Below are positions 21,630 through 32,957 of a DNA stretch of 64,000 nucleotides, piece by piece; within the stretch, counting starts at the first letter, position 1, and every line of letters begins with the position of its first letter. This DNA is from Rutpela maculata (taxonomy: Eukaryota > Arthropoda > Insecta > Coleoptera > Cerambycidae). The stretch covers positions 25,851,179 to 25,915,178 of the forward strand of contig OW386286.2 of NCBI GenBank assembly GCA_936432065.2, written 5' to 3'. The notes beneath the pieces were generated by a model. It was not told the origin of the DNA, did not search any database, and was given only the letters and a program-made list of their open reading frames with translations. Made by a program: the position numbers and the translations under genes.

Positions 21630-22820
21630 GACACCCAGTGCAGTTCGTGCAAAGTAGCGTGCATGGAACCTTGGCCTTTGAACAGGAGCAACGTATACGG
21701 CATCCGGAGCAACTACACTTAACCAATTCCTTGCTGCCTTAGTGCTTCTTTTGTTGGAGCAGATTTTCTAGACTGCGACTTTTGAAGTGAAGAGAAGCTT
21801 TGGAACATGATTGACTGAAAAGTCTTTTGCGTCTTTGTAAAGCAAAACAGTAAACTTCTCCAGAACTTGAAATAGACTGTTGTGGTAGAGAGATAGCTTG
21901 CAAGGCTTCAGCAGCTTCAGGAAATGATTTTCACACTTTCCAAGCAGTTTGTTTCCGTTTCATTGCAAATGATGGCCTTACACCTAATCCAGTGAATATA
22001 CGTATCAATGCAACAGCTTTCAAACATGGCATTAATGTTCTTGTATCTGCGACTTTTGAAGTGAAGAGAAGCTTTGGAACATGATTGACTGAAAAGTCTT
22101 TTGCGTCTTTGTAAAGCAAAACAGTAAACTTCTCCAGAACTTGAAATAGACTGTTGTGGTAGAGAGATAGCTTGCAAGGCTTCAGCAGCTTCAGGAAATG
22201 ATTTTCACACTTTCCAAGCAGTTTGTTTCCGTTTCATTGCAAATGATGGCCTTACACCTAATCCAGTGAATACACGTATCAATGCAACAGCTTTCAAACA
22301 TGGCATTAATGTTCTTGTATCTCTGACCCTTCCCTGTACTAAAGAGAATCCACATCTCCTGAAATCCTGCAGTTTTGAGAATGTGAAAGAAAGAGATTGC
22401 CAAAACAACTACCATCAGTATCTACTAGGCAAATATTTTTTTTTGCTCCATGTTCAACACTGGAGAAAAATCCTGCCGTATGCTTCTTCCTGTTGCCTGC
22501 ATTGTACTCCATCAATTTAAGTTTCATCCAGCCGAGATGAACAAATGATGCCATCAATGTCAGTATTGATGTGAGCCCAATCAAACTTCAAAAATGCATG
22601 TTTTCCAAGTAACTTGAAGAGTTCTGTCTTATTCTGATTGCAGCAGAGGAAGTCGTTCCAATTTCTTGGTAGCATATTTCCTTGTGCTACTTGGTGACGA
22701 AGACCAACACCTCTCAAACGTTTCTTCAGACAAGTTTTTGAGTAAGTATCCCAAGAAATGTGTATTCTGTTTGCACGGAACCTCTCAGCATCATTCAAAA
22801 TTCTGTTTTTGAATTCCATA
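21630..22820 (-). pseudogene. Middle piece of Cys-rich uncharacterised family
   Basis: Read from 22820 downwards on the minus strand, in at least three frames, it gives RIHISWDTYSKTCLKKRL, GLRHQVAQGNMLPRNWNDFL and NKTELFKLLGKHAF. It continues with VDTDGSCFGN/VVVLAISFFHIL, EMWILFSTGKG, the segment LIRVFTGLGVRPSFAMKRK, TAWKVWKSFPEA and SAPTKEALRQQ. This order matches the central part of a large multi-copy arthropod protein I know only as uncharacterised, in which a HEEADTR...VDTDV region suggests a PIN/FEN-like nuclease fold. Frameshifts and a 274-bp tandem duplication (21773-22320) show it is dead. Confidence 0.6.
21773..22320. repeat. 274-bp tandem duplication
   Basis: Two units, 21773-22046 and 22047-22320, both starting CTGCGACTTTTGAAG and differing at only a few bases (for example GAATATACG versus GAATACACG). 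The duplication lies inside the minus-strand pseudogene and repeats part of its coding sequence out of frame (274 is not a multiple of 3). Confidence 0.95.
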
Positions 22821-24328
22821 TCACAGTATTCTCCAAAAGTCCGTGAAAATTAAGAAAACATTTGTTTTTTTTTAATTGTGCGGAACCCTTAAGGTGCAGA
22901 GAAGATAAATATATAGGGACAAACAAATGTCCTCCTCACAAGAGCTTTCAAACAAACAAAAAAAAAAAAAAGAATATCGAAATCGGACCATTAGGAGCTG
23001 AGATACAAAAGATTTAGTGCGGCTAACATTTTGGTGTTCTACACGGATTTTCAAGTGGCTTCCTGTCTGGAAAGTTATCGCTTGGCATCAACTATGTGCA
23101 AAAAAATGCAGCTTTTTGGCTTTTTTAGCCATGTACTCGACGTACTGGGAGTGGAAATATACGGTGATAGACCCAGATTTAAACTTTCTCATTACCTGGA
23201 CGAATTTTCCACGGTAATCTACTTTCCACATTAAACGGAGAACGGGCAGGGCACCAGAATTGCGGCTTTTACAAATAGGGGACATGTATAGAGCTATTCC
23301 CAACCTTACTTGATGAAAACTGTCGCCAGCTCTTCCTCTGTAAGAAGTAGGCAGTTCTAGCTTAAATCGGTGAGAAGTTAAAGTGATATTATACTGGTAT
23401 GTTAAAATATACTGGTATTATCAAGGCGTGGTGACCATCTTAACGTCATAATTCAGTTCCTCACCATCAGATTTCTTGAAGCATGCATTTTTCTACTCAG
23501 CACCTTTACAAGTTTATAAAAATTGTATTGCGTTTTTGACATTTCCAAGTAAACAAAAGTGGTCCCGACTCTTAGACTATAATCAAGCGAGGTTTTTATA
23601 TAAAATTTCAAACTTCTTAATTTTTCTGAAACTAAAGGTATTGATGTGTTCAAAATTTTAATGTTAAAGTTAACAGTGTCAATCTTTACAATTAAGCAAC
23701 CTTATGGTGTAATAATTTGATCACCCCAAGACATTTGAGTGATATGATTTACAATCAAATAAATGATATGCAAATATATCGTAACTAGTGAAATAGTTCC
23801 AGCCTGATAAATGTACGATGCCTTAAGGTAAATTTCAGCCAAGGCGAAAGACGGTAGCATTTGTCAGGTGTCCCGCTGGCAATACTGTTAATTTATGTAT
23901 ACAGACTTATTTACTTACAATCTGTGTGATTTGACGATACCATTAAAGACGTTTAAATAATTAATTCCACAAATAACCAGTTTCTTATTTTCAATGTGTA
24001 TTAGTGTAAGAGTGCGGGAAAATATGCAATAAAACAGTTATCTGATGCATATGTAAAAACATTGGAACGGATATAACCGTTCTTACGTGTAATATATTTT
24101 AATCCTTAGAAGGATTTCTCAAGTATTTTCGAAAAGGCATATTCAAATATTATTTTGCTTAATCTGGTAGGTCGATGGTTGCCTCGATGGTGCTTATATA
24201 GTATTGGTTACAAATCTGTTTATAATACGAAAACAGAAATGTATATTGTATGTAATAATATCACTAGTACTTAAAATTGTATCGAAATTTTTTTCGAAAG
24301 CGTTGTTGTCTAGTCATATAAAGATTGT
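22821..24328. other. AT-rich stretch without recognisable gene
   Basis: Short overlapping open frames on both strands around 23017-23660 have no protein signature. An oligo(A) run lies at about 22957-22970. No convincing inverted termini. Confidence 0.5.
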
Positions 24329-24406
24329 AAATTGCTAGTTTATTATCTGATTAAGTCCCGAGCGTTTTAGCGGGAGGGATTTAATCCTTGATAATAAACT
24401 GCCAAT
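24329..24406. repeat. 78-nt imperfect hairpin
   Basis: AATTGCTAGTTTATTAT at 24329 pairs with ATAATAAACTGCCAATT ending at 24406. The stem continues through GATTAAGTCCC/GGGATTTAATCC to a short loop around GAGCGTTTTAGCG. The length and mismatch pattern resemble a pre-miRNA, but an old MITE core would look similar. Confidence 0.6.
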
Positions 24407-24880
24407 TCACATGAGTTATATTACCTTTTGGCAACTTAGCTTGAGCAAAAATTTTTAGGTAAAATTTAAAAGCACGAGTGGTATTTGGGGAGAATATTCC
24501 ACGAATAAATAATTCATTAAATACATCTTCAATATTGTGTTTTGTAATTAATTGCCTTCAGACGTTTTCTTGTCACTTTTTAGACATTACTGACCTTTAT
24601 TATCAATTTTATCGTTAATTTGATATAAAGAAATATTTCCAAACCGACTCATATTGTCAAAACAGTAATTTTGAAACAAACGCAGTGGAAAGTACGCAGT
24701 ATTCGCTATATTTTAAACATAATCTAGTGACGGTTTCTATATGGCAACTAATAAATAAGACGAGTTGAAACCTTAGATATTATAATATATAGACTGGCTT
24801 AACGCCTCTCAGGAGTTTCTGAGCTGTAATATGACGAGGAACGATACAGAGAGCACTACTTTATTACTGATGTCCCGCAC

Positions 24881-25068
24881 ATACCGTGCGTGTAATTGCG
24901 CATTAGGCATGTACATTCGCGTAGCGCGAGAGTTATGACAACATAGCGCAGTAAACTCGTCAATCAGCGGAGTATCCCAGCTCTCAGTAATTTCATTTCA
25001 GCCAGCTGGCACACGCGATGTTGTGACTCTTACTCCCTATGCCTAGCCCGCCACTACACACACGGTAT
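24881..25068. mobile_element. ACCGTGCGTGTAA MITE, copy 2
   Basis: 188 bp, termini ATACCGTGCGTGTAA and ACACACGGTAT, inverted relative to 8683-8890. Internal sequence shared with copy 1 includes CCAGCTCTC/GAGCTGGG and a GGCACACGCGATG/CATCGCGTGTGCC segment. Confidence 0.75.
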
Positions 25069-25835
25069 ATATTATGCACTCATGGTTCCCGAAAGAGCGC
25101 CATCTAGCGCTACTAGAGTTTTATATTCCAGACAGTTTAATAATAATAAATGTTCATTGACTCATATTTACGCATTTAATCCTTATTTTTAACTTAAGAA
25201 GTTTAAAAATTAAGTTGAGGTTTGATTTGTTAAGCAGAGAGAACTTTAAATACAACAAATTATAATGTTTAGTGCACAGCTTTTATTCAACGAGTTACTT
25301 TTTGATAGATTACCGTATGTATGTACATTTTTAGTTTGTTTCCAGAGCTAATGTGTTTACTTACACATTTGTAATAAATGATTTGCTTACCTCATAGGCA
25401 TTTCTATTTAATTTTAGATGCTGCCAGTTATAATTATTTTGTAACTACGTTATTGAGCTATTGAAATGTGCTTGACTTGTTCCTGTATGAGCTATAATAA
25501 GTACAATCTTTGTATGTAATTGTTACCTGATTGAAAGGGAAATTGAAATAGTTACAGATATGCTTACATATTTCAGACAGACTTCGCTTTGGAACTGAGT
25601 TGTTTACTATGTATGTATGTGGTGTGTTTATGTTTATATTTACTACTACATAATACAATTTATAAGGTACATTAACAATAAGTAATAAGCTAGAGAGAGA
25701 TAAATATAGATATAGATAAAATTTAAAAGCAAGAGTGAACCTATTTGCGGAAAACTTTTCACGAAACAAAACATGACATATATGTCAAAAAATTATCGCA
25801 ATAATTGTCGACAGTTACAATAAGCGAGGGGTGAG
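25069..25835. other. AT-rich stretch without recognisable gene
   Basis: A 103-codon minus-strand open frame (25458-25769) is low-complexity (LYLYLSLSSLLL) and matches no domain I know. Nothing else seen. Confidence 0.5.
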
Positions 25836-26240
25836 CTTATATACCTGATGGAAAACATTCGAACAATTTGCTCCGAATACGGTTTAAATGTAAACTACAA
25901 CAAAACGAAAATTATGACATGTTGATGCTTTCGAGATGTAGGTTTGGAGACATCCCGATTCTTCAAGAAATATATCCCCCAAAACGACTTTGCAGCATCG
26001 TATTCTCCCGAATCATTTCATCTTTTGGCCACATCAACCGGAGAGAGGACAATATAGAAAGGTTGATAGTTCAGGGAAAACCAGATGGCAAAAGGCGATG
26101 AAGATGCCCTTCTGAACGTTGGGCTGATATCATCAAGAAGATTATGGAAAAAAGCTTTAGTAAGGCTGTTCTCCTAACGGGCAACCACAACAGATGACGT
26201 GTTGTTATTGCACGTGCTCTACAGCAAAAGGATTTCAGCT
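25836..26240 (+). pseudogene. LINE RT thumb and C-terminal fragment
   Basis: One frame reads YLMENIRTICSEYGLNVNYN followed by KTKIM, the RT region just after the YADD motif. After a frame change it reads FSRIISSFGHINRREDNIER with LIVQGKPDGKRR, then WADIIKKIMEKSFSKA. This is the basic, Trp-containing C-terminus found in arthropod LINEs with short ORF2 tails. At least two frameshifts. It directly precedes another LINE fragment in the same orientation. Confidence 0.6.
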
Positions 26241-26249
26241 AGAATAATT

Positions 26250-27607
26250 CGAATTGCTCATGTTCAAAAAAGGCGATTCTGATTTACTTGAAAATTGTAG
26301 AGCCATTGTAACGCTCAGCCTTTCGCTAAAATTCTTGAAAAAGTTGTCTATGTTGGGCTAGTCAATTACTTTAATAAAAATCATTTATTAACTAGCTGTG
26401 AACATGGGTTCCGTGAAGGATTTTTAACTGAGACAGTCACAAATAAACTTACGCAACATATAAACAACAAGTTAGATACTGGAAATATGGTAGTGGGAGT
26501 CTTTTTCGACTTATGTCGTGCATTTGACACTATCAATCCCTTTTTCTGTCCAAAATACTGAACTGTATGGGAATCCGTGGGCCAATTAATGATTGGATTA
26601 TCTCCTATGTAACACATAGAGAATTAGTAGTTAAAATTGAAGACTTCTACTCTGACCATTTGATGTTGAGCTTGGTACGCCCCAGGGAAGCGTATTAGGG
26701 CCGTTGTTGTTTATGCTGTACATAAATGATCTGCCATCCTATATAAAGGAGGAGAGGTTGTTTATGTACGCTGATGACACAACAATAATAATATCTGCAA
26801 AACCAGAGACGAGGTTAACATTCTAACAACTAGGATACTTAAACTTTTCACAGAATGATGAGCAAGAAATCACCTAATTATTAATCTGAGTAAAACAGTA
26901 TGCATTGAATTTACAAATCCCTACAAAAAAACAAGATTTTAATCTAAATATTAATATAAAGTTATTAGTTTAACTTCTAGTAGAACTACAAAATTTCTAG
27001 GTATCCCATTAGATAGTTCACTAGGCTGGGGTAACCAAATTGACTTCGTCTGTGCTAAACTTAACAGCGCTTATTTTGCTTTAGCTAATTTAAAAAGGTC
27101 GTTTGACGAGAAATTTCTTATGAATATCTATTATCCCACGGTGTATTCTTCAATTTCCTATAATATTGTACCATTGGGACAAGCTACGGATGTACTACGG
27201 GTCTCTATTCTACAAAAGATGATAATTCGTCTCATATTTGGTTTATCCTATAATGAGACATGTAAGAATACATTTAAAAGTAAAAAAAAATTGTAACTCT
27301 TACGGGAATATACACTATTAAATTATTACAGCATACTTATTAAAAATTATATAACATTTTAAAAAATTGTAACCTCCATTCCTATCCAATGCGCAAAAGG
27401 ACAACATACATATCGATAGCTTTAAGCACACATTTTATAAGAAATCTCCGGATTATGCGAAATCCAATTACTTCAACATGTTACCTGGAAGAGTTAGAAA
27501 TGTATGCTCTTTGTTTAGATTCAAAAGCTGGCTGCCTAATTATATTTTAGGTATGAACTATTTTGTATCTCGTTTGTACAACCATTTTTCATGTTGATTT
27601 TGATAGT
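26250..27607 (+). pseudogene. CR1/Jockey-superfamily LINE reverse transcriptase, decayed
   Basis: Changing frames give LFKKGDSDLLENCR, then CEHGFREGFLTETVTNKL, FFDLCRAFDTINP (motif A), TPQGSVLGPLLFMLYINDLP (motif B) and LFMYADDTTIII (motif C). Further on come FLGIPLDSSLGWGNQ, YSSISYNIV and LIFGLSYNETC. The order is canonical for the RT palm, thumb and C-terminus. Many stops and frameshifts. The endonuclease is missing. The 3' part is interrupted at 27607/28524 by another LINE and resumes up to about 28656. Confidence 0.8.
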
Positions 27608-27619
27608 TACGTAAATGTT

Positions 27620-28511
27620 TTTTATTTATTTATTTAGCATCAGCCACGAGGGTTATTAGCCAAGGTACATTAGAGTATTACATAGCAGTAAATGATAATA
27701 TCCTAATATGCAGTTGATGTCTTCTTTTAATTTGTCTTTCCGTTGCAGATTTGGGGCACTCCACTAGGAAATGCCGGACGGTCATGGTTACATTGCATGC
27801 AGAAGACTTATTTACTGGTTCTTTCTTCAGTAGGTGTCCATGGTTTGTTTTGGTGTGGCCTATTCGGAGACGGGACAAGATAATTTGATGGTGGCGGTTG
27901 TTTGGGATGTTTTTCCAGGGCGATACGGATGGTTTAATTTCTCTAAGTTTCGTTCGGATCTTAACCATGTACACTCCCATTTATTTTTTATATGGCTTTT
28001 CAGGGAACATTTGAAATCTGCGTGCGGCACCTGCATTTTAATTGTAGCGTTGTCGGCGGTTATTGCAATTTTTGCGAGATAGTCGGCTGCTTCATTACCT
28101 TTTATCCCTATGAGTATACAAAAGTTTGAGGCCATCTATTGCACTTAACGAGTCTGTCAGAATTAGCGTTTTTGGTAAATTTTTTCTCTTCGCAAGAAGT
28201 AGTGCTTGATATATTGCGTAGAGTTCTACAGTGAAGGTGCTGCACATTTTTGACAGTTTAAAATGCAGGCTTTGATCGTCTGTGACTACTGCAGCTCCAA
28301 CTCCTTCCGATGTTTTTGATGCATCCGTATACATGAGAGTATGCTTTTCATATCTTGCACATATTTCTCGAAAACTCATATGAATTAAGTCTTTTGCGTC
28401 TTCTTTCTTACTAAATTTGGCAAGTCTAGTGTTAGACATTGGTGAGCTGAGTAACCAGGGAGGGAAAGAGTTTGGGATTGTGGGAGAAATTTCTAGTCGG
28501 GAGATATACTG
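27620..28511 (-). mobile_element. 5'-truncated RNase H LINE fragment with 12-bp TSD
   Basis: Minus-strand insertion bounded by TACGTAAATGTT at 27608-27619 and 28512-28523. Its 3' end is an (AAAT)n-type tail (ATTTATTTATTTA on the plus strand at 27628). It carries the RNase H/C-terminal part described for 27678-28439. It landed in the 3' end of the LINE at 26250, so it is the younger of the two. Confidence 0.88.
27678..28439 (-). pseudogene. LINE RNase H domain and C-terminal zinc-binding region
   Basis: The first frame (28439-28095) reads LMYTDASKTSEGVGAAVV (first catalytic Asp), VELYAIYQALLLAK (Glu) and LILTDSLSAIDG (second Asp). After a deletion and frame change, GIKGNEAADYLAK supplies the last Asp region. 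A third frame ends with LSRLRIGHTKTNHGHLL and a Cys/His segment, TVRHFLVECP, as in I-group LINEs. Frameshifts occur near 28100 and 27900, and sequence is missing between the second and last catalytic blocks. RNase H would remove RNA from the RNA-DNA hybrid; here it is non-functional. Confidence 0.8.
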
Positions 28512-28523
28512 TACGTAAATGTT

Positions 28524-28656
28524 CTATTTTTTGTGTAAAAAATGTTCTATGTGTTTTTTACAAAATGACTTAGGCACTGGCCTCTTTTGACGTACTTTAT
28601 CCATTTCTCTGTATTTGGCAAACGAAGGTTTAATAAATATTACTATTACTATTATA
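28524..28656 (+). pseudogene. 3' UTR of the split LINE at 26250
   Basis: Resumes after the nested insertion and ends with GGTTTAATAAATATTACTATTACTATT, a short (ATT/ACT) tail that fits a LINE 3' end; no coding sequence. Confidence 0.6.
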
Positions 28657-29489
28657 GATTATAGATCACAAAACGTCTACCAAGACGTTGCGAAGAAGAA
28701 GAATTGATTGAAATTTGAAATTGTTACATCGTGCTATCGCATATTTCTCCGTATTTTCAGCGTTTTGCATATCATGAAAATTATCATCCTTCATGTCTAA
28801 CTGTTAAAATATGACACTTAATAGCGTAGGATATTTTATCGTTGATTAGGTATTATGCAAAATTGCAAACTAACCTATGTATGATATTTACCACACGGGA
28901 ATATCAGCTGTGGTATTTAAATTATTTCTGGGAGGTATGTAGATACATTAATATTTATGTGTGTATATGTAAGAATTATAAAAAGTTTGGCGCCTCATAA
29001 AGGTTAAATTGTTGGAATATTAAACAGGTAGGATAAGTGATATCATAGCCTAGAGATAAAAGGTTAGACTTATTTGTTTGTTTACATCCTGTTTAAGACA
29101 ATATAAATATACAAAAGGCCATATACCTGTTTTATCTAATGTATAGAATTGCTATTATAAATAGAAGCATATTATATGATTAGGATTAAAAATAATTTTT
29201 ACACAGTTATCTACTTTACATTACAATATTTAATCTTCGTCAGTGTTATAGGCTATTAAATAAATTTATTTCGTTAAGAGGTTTATTGCCGCGCTAGTGC
29301 CCACTGTTCTTTTCTAAAACAAGGAATGACAGAAATTGAAGCAAATTGAAGCAAAATTAATTTTTTTAACAATAACAACATGTGTTCTTTACATGAGCTG
29401 ACTACAAACTTCATCGACTACTTTCTACTTTGTAAAGCTGAAAATAATTTGATGACGAAAACAAAATACTGAACAATACCGTTAAATTA
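28657..29489. other. AT-rich stretch without recognisable gene
   Basis: No open frame of note and no clear repeat boundaries. Confidence 0.55.
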
Positions 29490-29692
29490 CACAGCCCCAC
29501 AAAAAGAAAAAAAATGTTGGAACTGCTAGTCATTTTTACCCTGTTTAGGGAGTGTTTTTTAGCACTAGGTGTTGATTTTGGGGGTGTACGATTTTTTTTG
29601 ACCTCGGATTCGGATTCAGCGTTGAAAATTACATAGGAATACAGTTGTTTCGATAGCAGTTCAAAAATAAATTTTTTTCTTGTGGGGCTGTG
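29490..29692. mobile_element. 203-bp CACAGCC-family MITE, TSD TTA
   Basis: Termini CACAGCCCCACAA (29490) and TTGTGGGGCTGTG (29680-29692), flanked by TTA at 29487-29489 and 29693-29695. It shares the subterminal GGAGTGTTTTTTAGC, GTACGATTTTTTTTGAC and CGGATTCGGATTCAGCG blocks with the right arm of the 18056-21582 giant, so it is the miniature form of the same family. Confidence 0.88.
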
Positions 29693-29937
29693 TTATAGCT
29701 TAAATCATTTGATTTAATCACACTCATTTTGTTAAAAATGCTGCAATCATGTATCGTTAATAACTATTAACGATCAATGATGCCAACATTGATGCTTGCT
29801 TTTCAGTTCAGGGGCTAAGAGTAATATAAGAAAAAAAAATACGACAAATGCAGAGATTATGAATAGTGACTTATAGTATATGCCTTACGAGTGACTTAAA
29901 TGTGGAGCTGGATAAACCCGTATTCTTATCCATCGAC

Positions 29938-29979
29938 CATGGACACCAAGCCAGTCGACATACTGGCATGGTGTCCATG
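29938..29979. repeat. 42-nt strong hairpin
   Basis: CATGGACACCA pairs with TGGTGTCCATG, and after one mismatch GCCAGT pairs with ACTGGC around a CGACAT loop. It is GC-richer than its surroundings. Confidence 0.8.
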
Positions 29980-30248
29980 TCTTTCGGTCATTAATCATGC
30001 AGCCAACCAATACAAGTCATTTATTACAATTAACCTGTAATGGAACACAAAGAATACATACTGAAGATAAGCAAAGGAGAAAACACGGGGATACATTTTT
30101 CACTTCCTGGGGTCTGTCAGCACTTTTATTTTTTGATAGGAAACCAATTAGAGAAGGAAAAAAACAGAGCATGTGAAACTAACCATTCAAATATTCACTT
30201 ACAAATATAACAACATTTTCATTTCTTTCAAGACGTTGGTGATATATT

Positions 30249-30542
30249 TAAAAAGGAGTCCACAACATAGGAAAAATTACCCTGAAAATCAATCAATTGT
30301 GCTAACCCTGTGTTACTGATATATGTTATGTGTTATTAAGATATTAAAAAAATATGTAATATAAAAATGTATCAACGACGATTTCTCGTTATTCTCCTCA
30401 TGTTTTAATTATGACCGCAACGTTAATACCTTTTAATATTTACATATTTTGTTAATCTCTTAATAACACATAACATATATCAGTAACAAAGTGTGGGCAC
30501 GTTCAGGGGAATTTTTCTTACGTTGTGGACACTCATCCTTTG
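30249..30542. repeat. 290-bp foldback (MITE-like)
   Basis: GTCCACAACATAGGAAAAAT at 30259 and TTACTGATATATGTTATGTG at 30313 recur inverted at 30536 and 30488 (CATAACATATATCAGTAA; ATTTTTCTTACGTTGTGGAC). No clear TSD. It separates two AT-rich stretches without genes. Confidence 0.65.
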
Positions 30543-31639
30543 CTTATTATATTGGCTAAGGAGTCTATTAAACGGAGATTGTTTTATCTGTCACTTGCTG
30601 CTCTGTATTTAGGACACTGGAAAACAATATGATACAGGTCACCTTTAATAGTACAGGTAGAATATTAATTTTATACAGATGTGTTGGAAAACATACATGT
30701 TCATTTGACGCGTATTATTGTTGTTATATAGTTTCTTTGATAAACATAATCTTCATGCCAAAACTTAGATGGGGGGTCAGAGTGGATAAGGGTATATCTT
30801 GTAAGATTGGAATGGTAGAACTCCCGAAACTACCCTAACCATCTATTTGGATTTTAAAATGTCGAAAGAATTAGACAGACATATTTTCTAATACAAAACT
30901 TCTAGTTGAATCTTTCCTTGGCTATAGTCTCAACCATATGATTGTCTCTGCCAATGTGTGCTTTTACCCATTTAAAATTAACTTCATTCCTTATAGATAA
31001 TACGTTATGCAGCAGTTTTTTTTATTTTAAGAATAAAAGGATTGGTTATGATATTGAGGAAGATACTATTTCCTAATGAGAACCAATAGAGATTCTGATA
31101 CAATTAGGGATTAGATTCCTTTACCATTCGTATGATGTAAACGTCTTTGTATTTGCCTTCAACATGATTTCAGCTTCAGTGAGAAAATGCACATGAGCAT
31201 ATAGCGATCTGAACCACAGCTAGCACCAGTTACAGAGCTTTACTGAAGATCTTCATCAAGTTTCTATCATAATATAATCAATCTCATTTCGAAATCTACC
31301 GCCAGGTGACGGTGTATCAGCCAATGCTATATATAAATATAAATGATAAGACAGTAGAAGCTGTCTTATCATTGTAAAAATCAAGTGCTTTAAGTGACCA
31401 GGGACAAATCTGCTTATCAAAATGATAGAGCAATATTTTGTTCACAATTCAGTAGCAGTATAAACTAAATTTGGTAGCAGTATAAACTTACCTGTACAGT
31501 TAAACTGTGTTTATCTGTTAAGTTGAAAATAAAATATTTTAGGGACAATATTTATCATCATTTCATATCTAACTATGTGTTTACTGGGAGGAAAAATCGC
31601 TAATACATTTGTAAGATATACTAGGGTTAAAAGAGAAAA
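30543..31639. other. AT-rich stretch without recognisable gene
   Basis: Contains one perfect 12-bp-stem hairpin (31343-31372: ATGATAAGACAG, loop TAGAAG). Open frames of about 70 codons show no domain. Confidence 0.5.
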
Positions 31640-32957
31640 TAGCACAAGGAAAGTTGCAGGAATTGCAACGCCTTGCCTGTGTAGGGACTACAGAAGCAAT
31701 GCGCTCCTGTCCTACAGCTGTTATGGAGGCAATGCTGAACTTACTTCCTCTGCATTTGTATGTAAGGAAGGAGGCAGCACTTAGTGCCCTAAGGCTGCAT
31801 CAGGCAATTAAATTCAGACTAGGCGACCTGGTTCACTTAAAGATTCTGGAGCTAATCCAATTCGAATCCATGACCAAATCCACTGACTCAATGCCAATCA
31901 AGCATGACTGGGACTTCCACTTTGATGTGCTGATTGAAAGCCGTCAGGCGAGCAGAGTCGAAGTACTGCGGTTGGAGAAAGAGTCACACATCTGGTATGC
32001 AGATGGTTCGAAGATGGACGAAGAGGTTGGTGTGGGCGTAGCAGGGCATAAATGCAGGCTACCTAAAGCCCTTAGTAACACTCCAACCATCTTCCTGGTA
32101 GAGATCTATGCTATAGATCAGTGCGCCCAGGAATGCCTAAATAGAGGCACTCGAAGGGCAAAGATCTATATACTTTAAAATAGCCAGACAGCGCTAAAGA
32201 CTCTCAGGTCCTATACCTTCGAGTCTAAAATTGCCTGGGAATGCAGACAATCGATGAAGCAACTGGCAAAAAACAACAAGGTTACCTCGATGTGGGTGCC
32301 AGGGCATAAGGGAATAGAAGGAAACGAACTGGCTGATAGCCTCGCTTGAGGCCCATTTTGGTCCCGAACCGTTCTGTGGCTTATCTAAGGGACACATAAC
32401 AGAGGAGGTCCAAAAATGGGAAAAGGAGCAAAATAAGTCCTAGTGGAGGAGTACTCCAGACCAAAGACAAGCGAAAAGGTTTATAACCTATTCAACAAGG
32501 CTTCTCGAACTTGAGAAGCCCGACCCAAGGCTGATCACAGGCTTTCTAACTGGCCATTGCCCCTTGAGATATCATCTCAAGAACATGGGCATGGCAGAAG
32601 ATGACAGATATTGCAGATATTGCGAAGCTGCAACTGAGACTGCGGAACATATACTTTGTGAATGCAAGGTACTAATCTGCATTAGGCTAAAGTATCTAGA
32701 ACTGGCGGAGTTAACGCCTGAAGACAGGGAAATTAGCTTCCAGGAAAATCACAAGCTTTGTAAAAAGTCTTGGAATCCTGGGCAACAACTAGTTGTAGGG
32801 TAATTCATGAAAAGTCTTTTAGATCGAAGTGAAGAAAGGCCAACTCAAGGCCAAGCGACCCCTTAAACAATCTACAATCTAGGGTTAAGTGGAAGATCGC
32901 ATTACAAGCAAACTTCCCCCGAGTAAAGACCTGTTATTATTATTATTATTATTATAT
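31640..32957 (+). pseudogene. I-group LINE fragment: RT end, RNase H, C-terminus
   Basis: The frame from 31654 reads LQELQRLACVGTTEAM, then PTAVMEAMLNLLPLHLYV. RNase H starts at WYADGSKMDEEVGVGVAG (first Asp) and includes VEIYAIDQC (Glu). At 32176 a TAA appears in IYIL-stop-NSQTAL, where the family has the second catalytic Asp; here the next residue is Asn, so that Asp is lost too. MWVPGHKGIEGNELAD carries the last Asp. After further stops, ITGFLTGHCPLRYHLKNMG and CRYCEAATETAEHILCEC form the C-terminal Cys-His region. The 3' end is a (TTA)n tail at 32934-32957. The RT core is absent: 5'-truncated. Confidence 0.85.
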
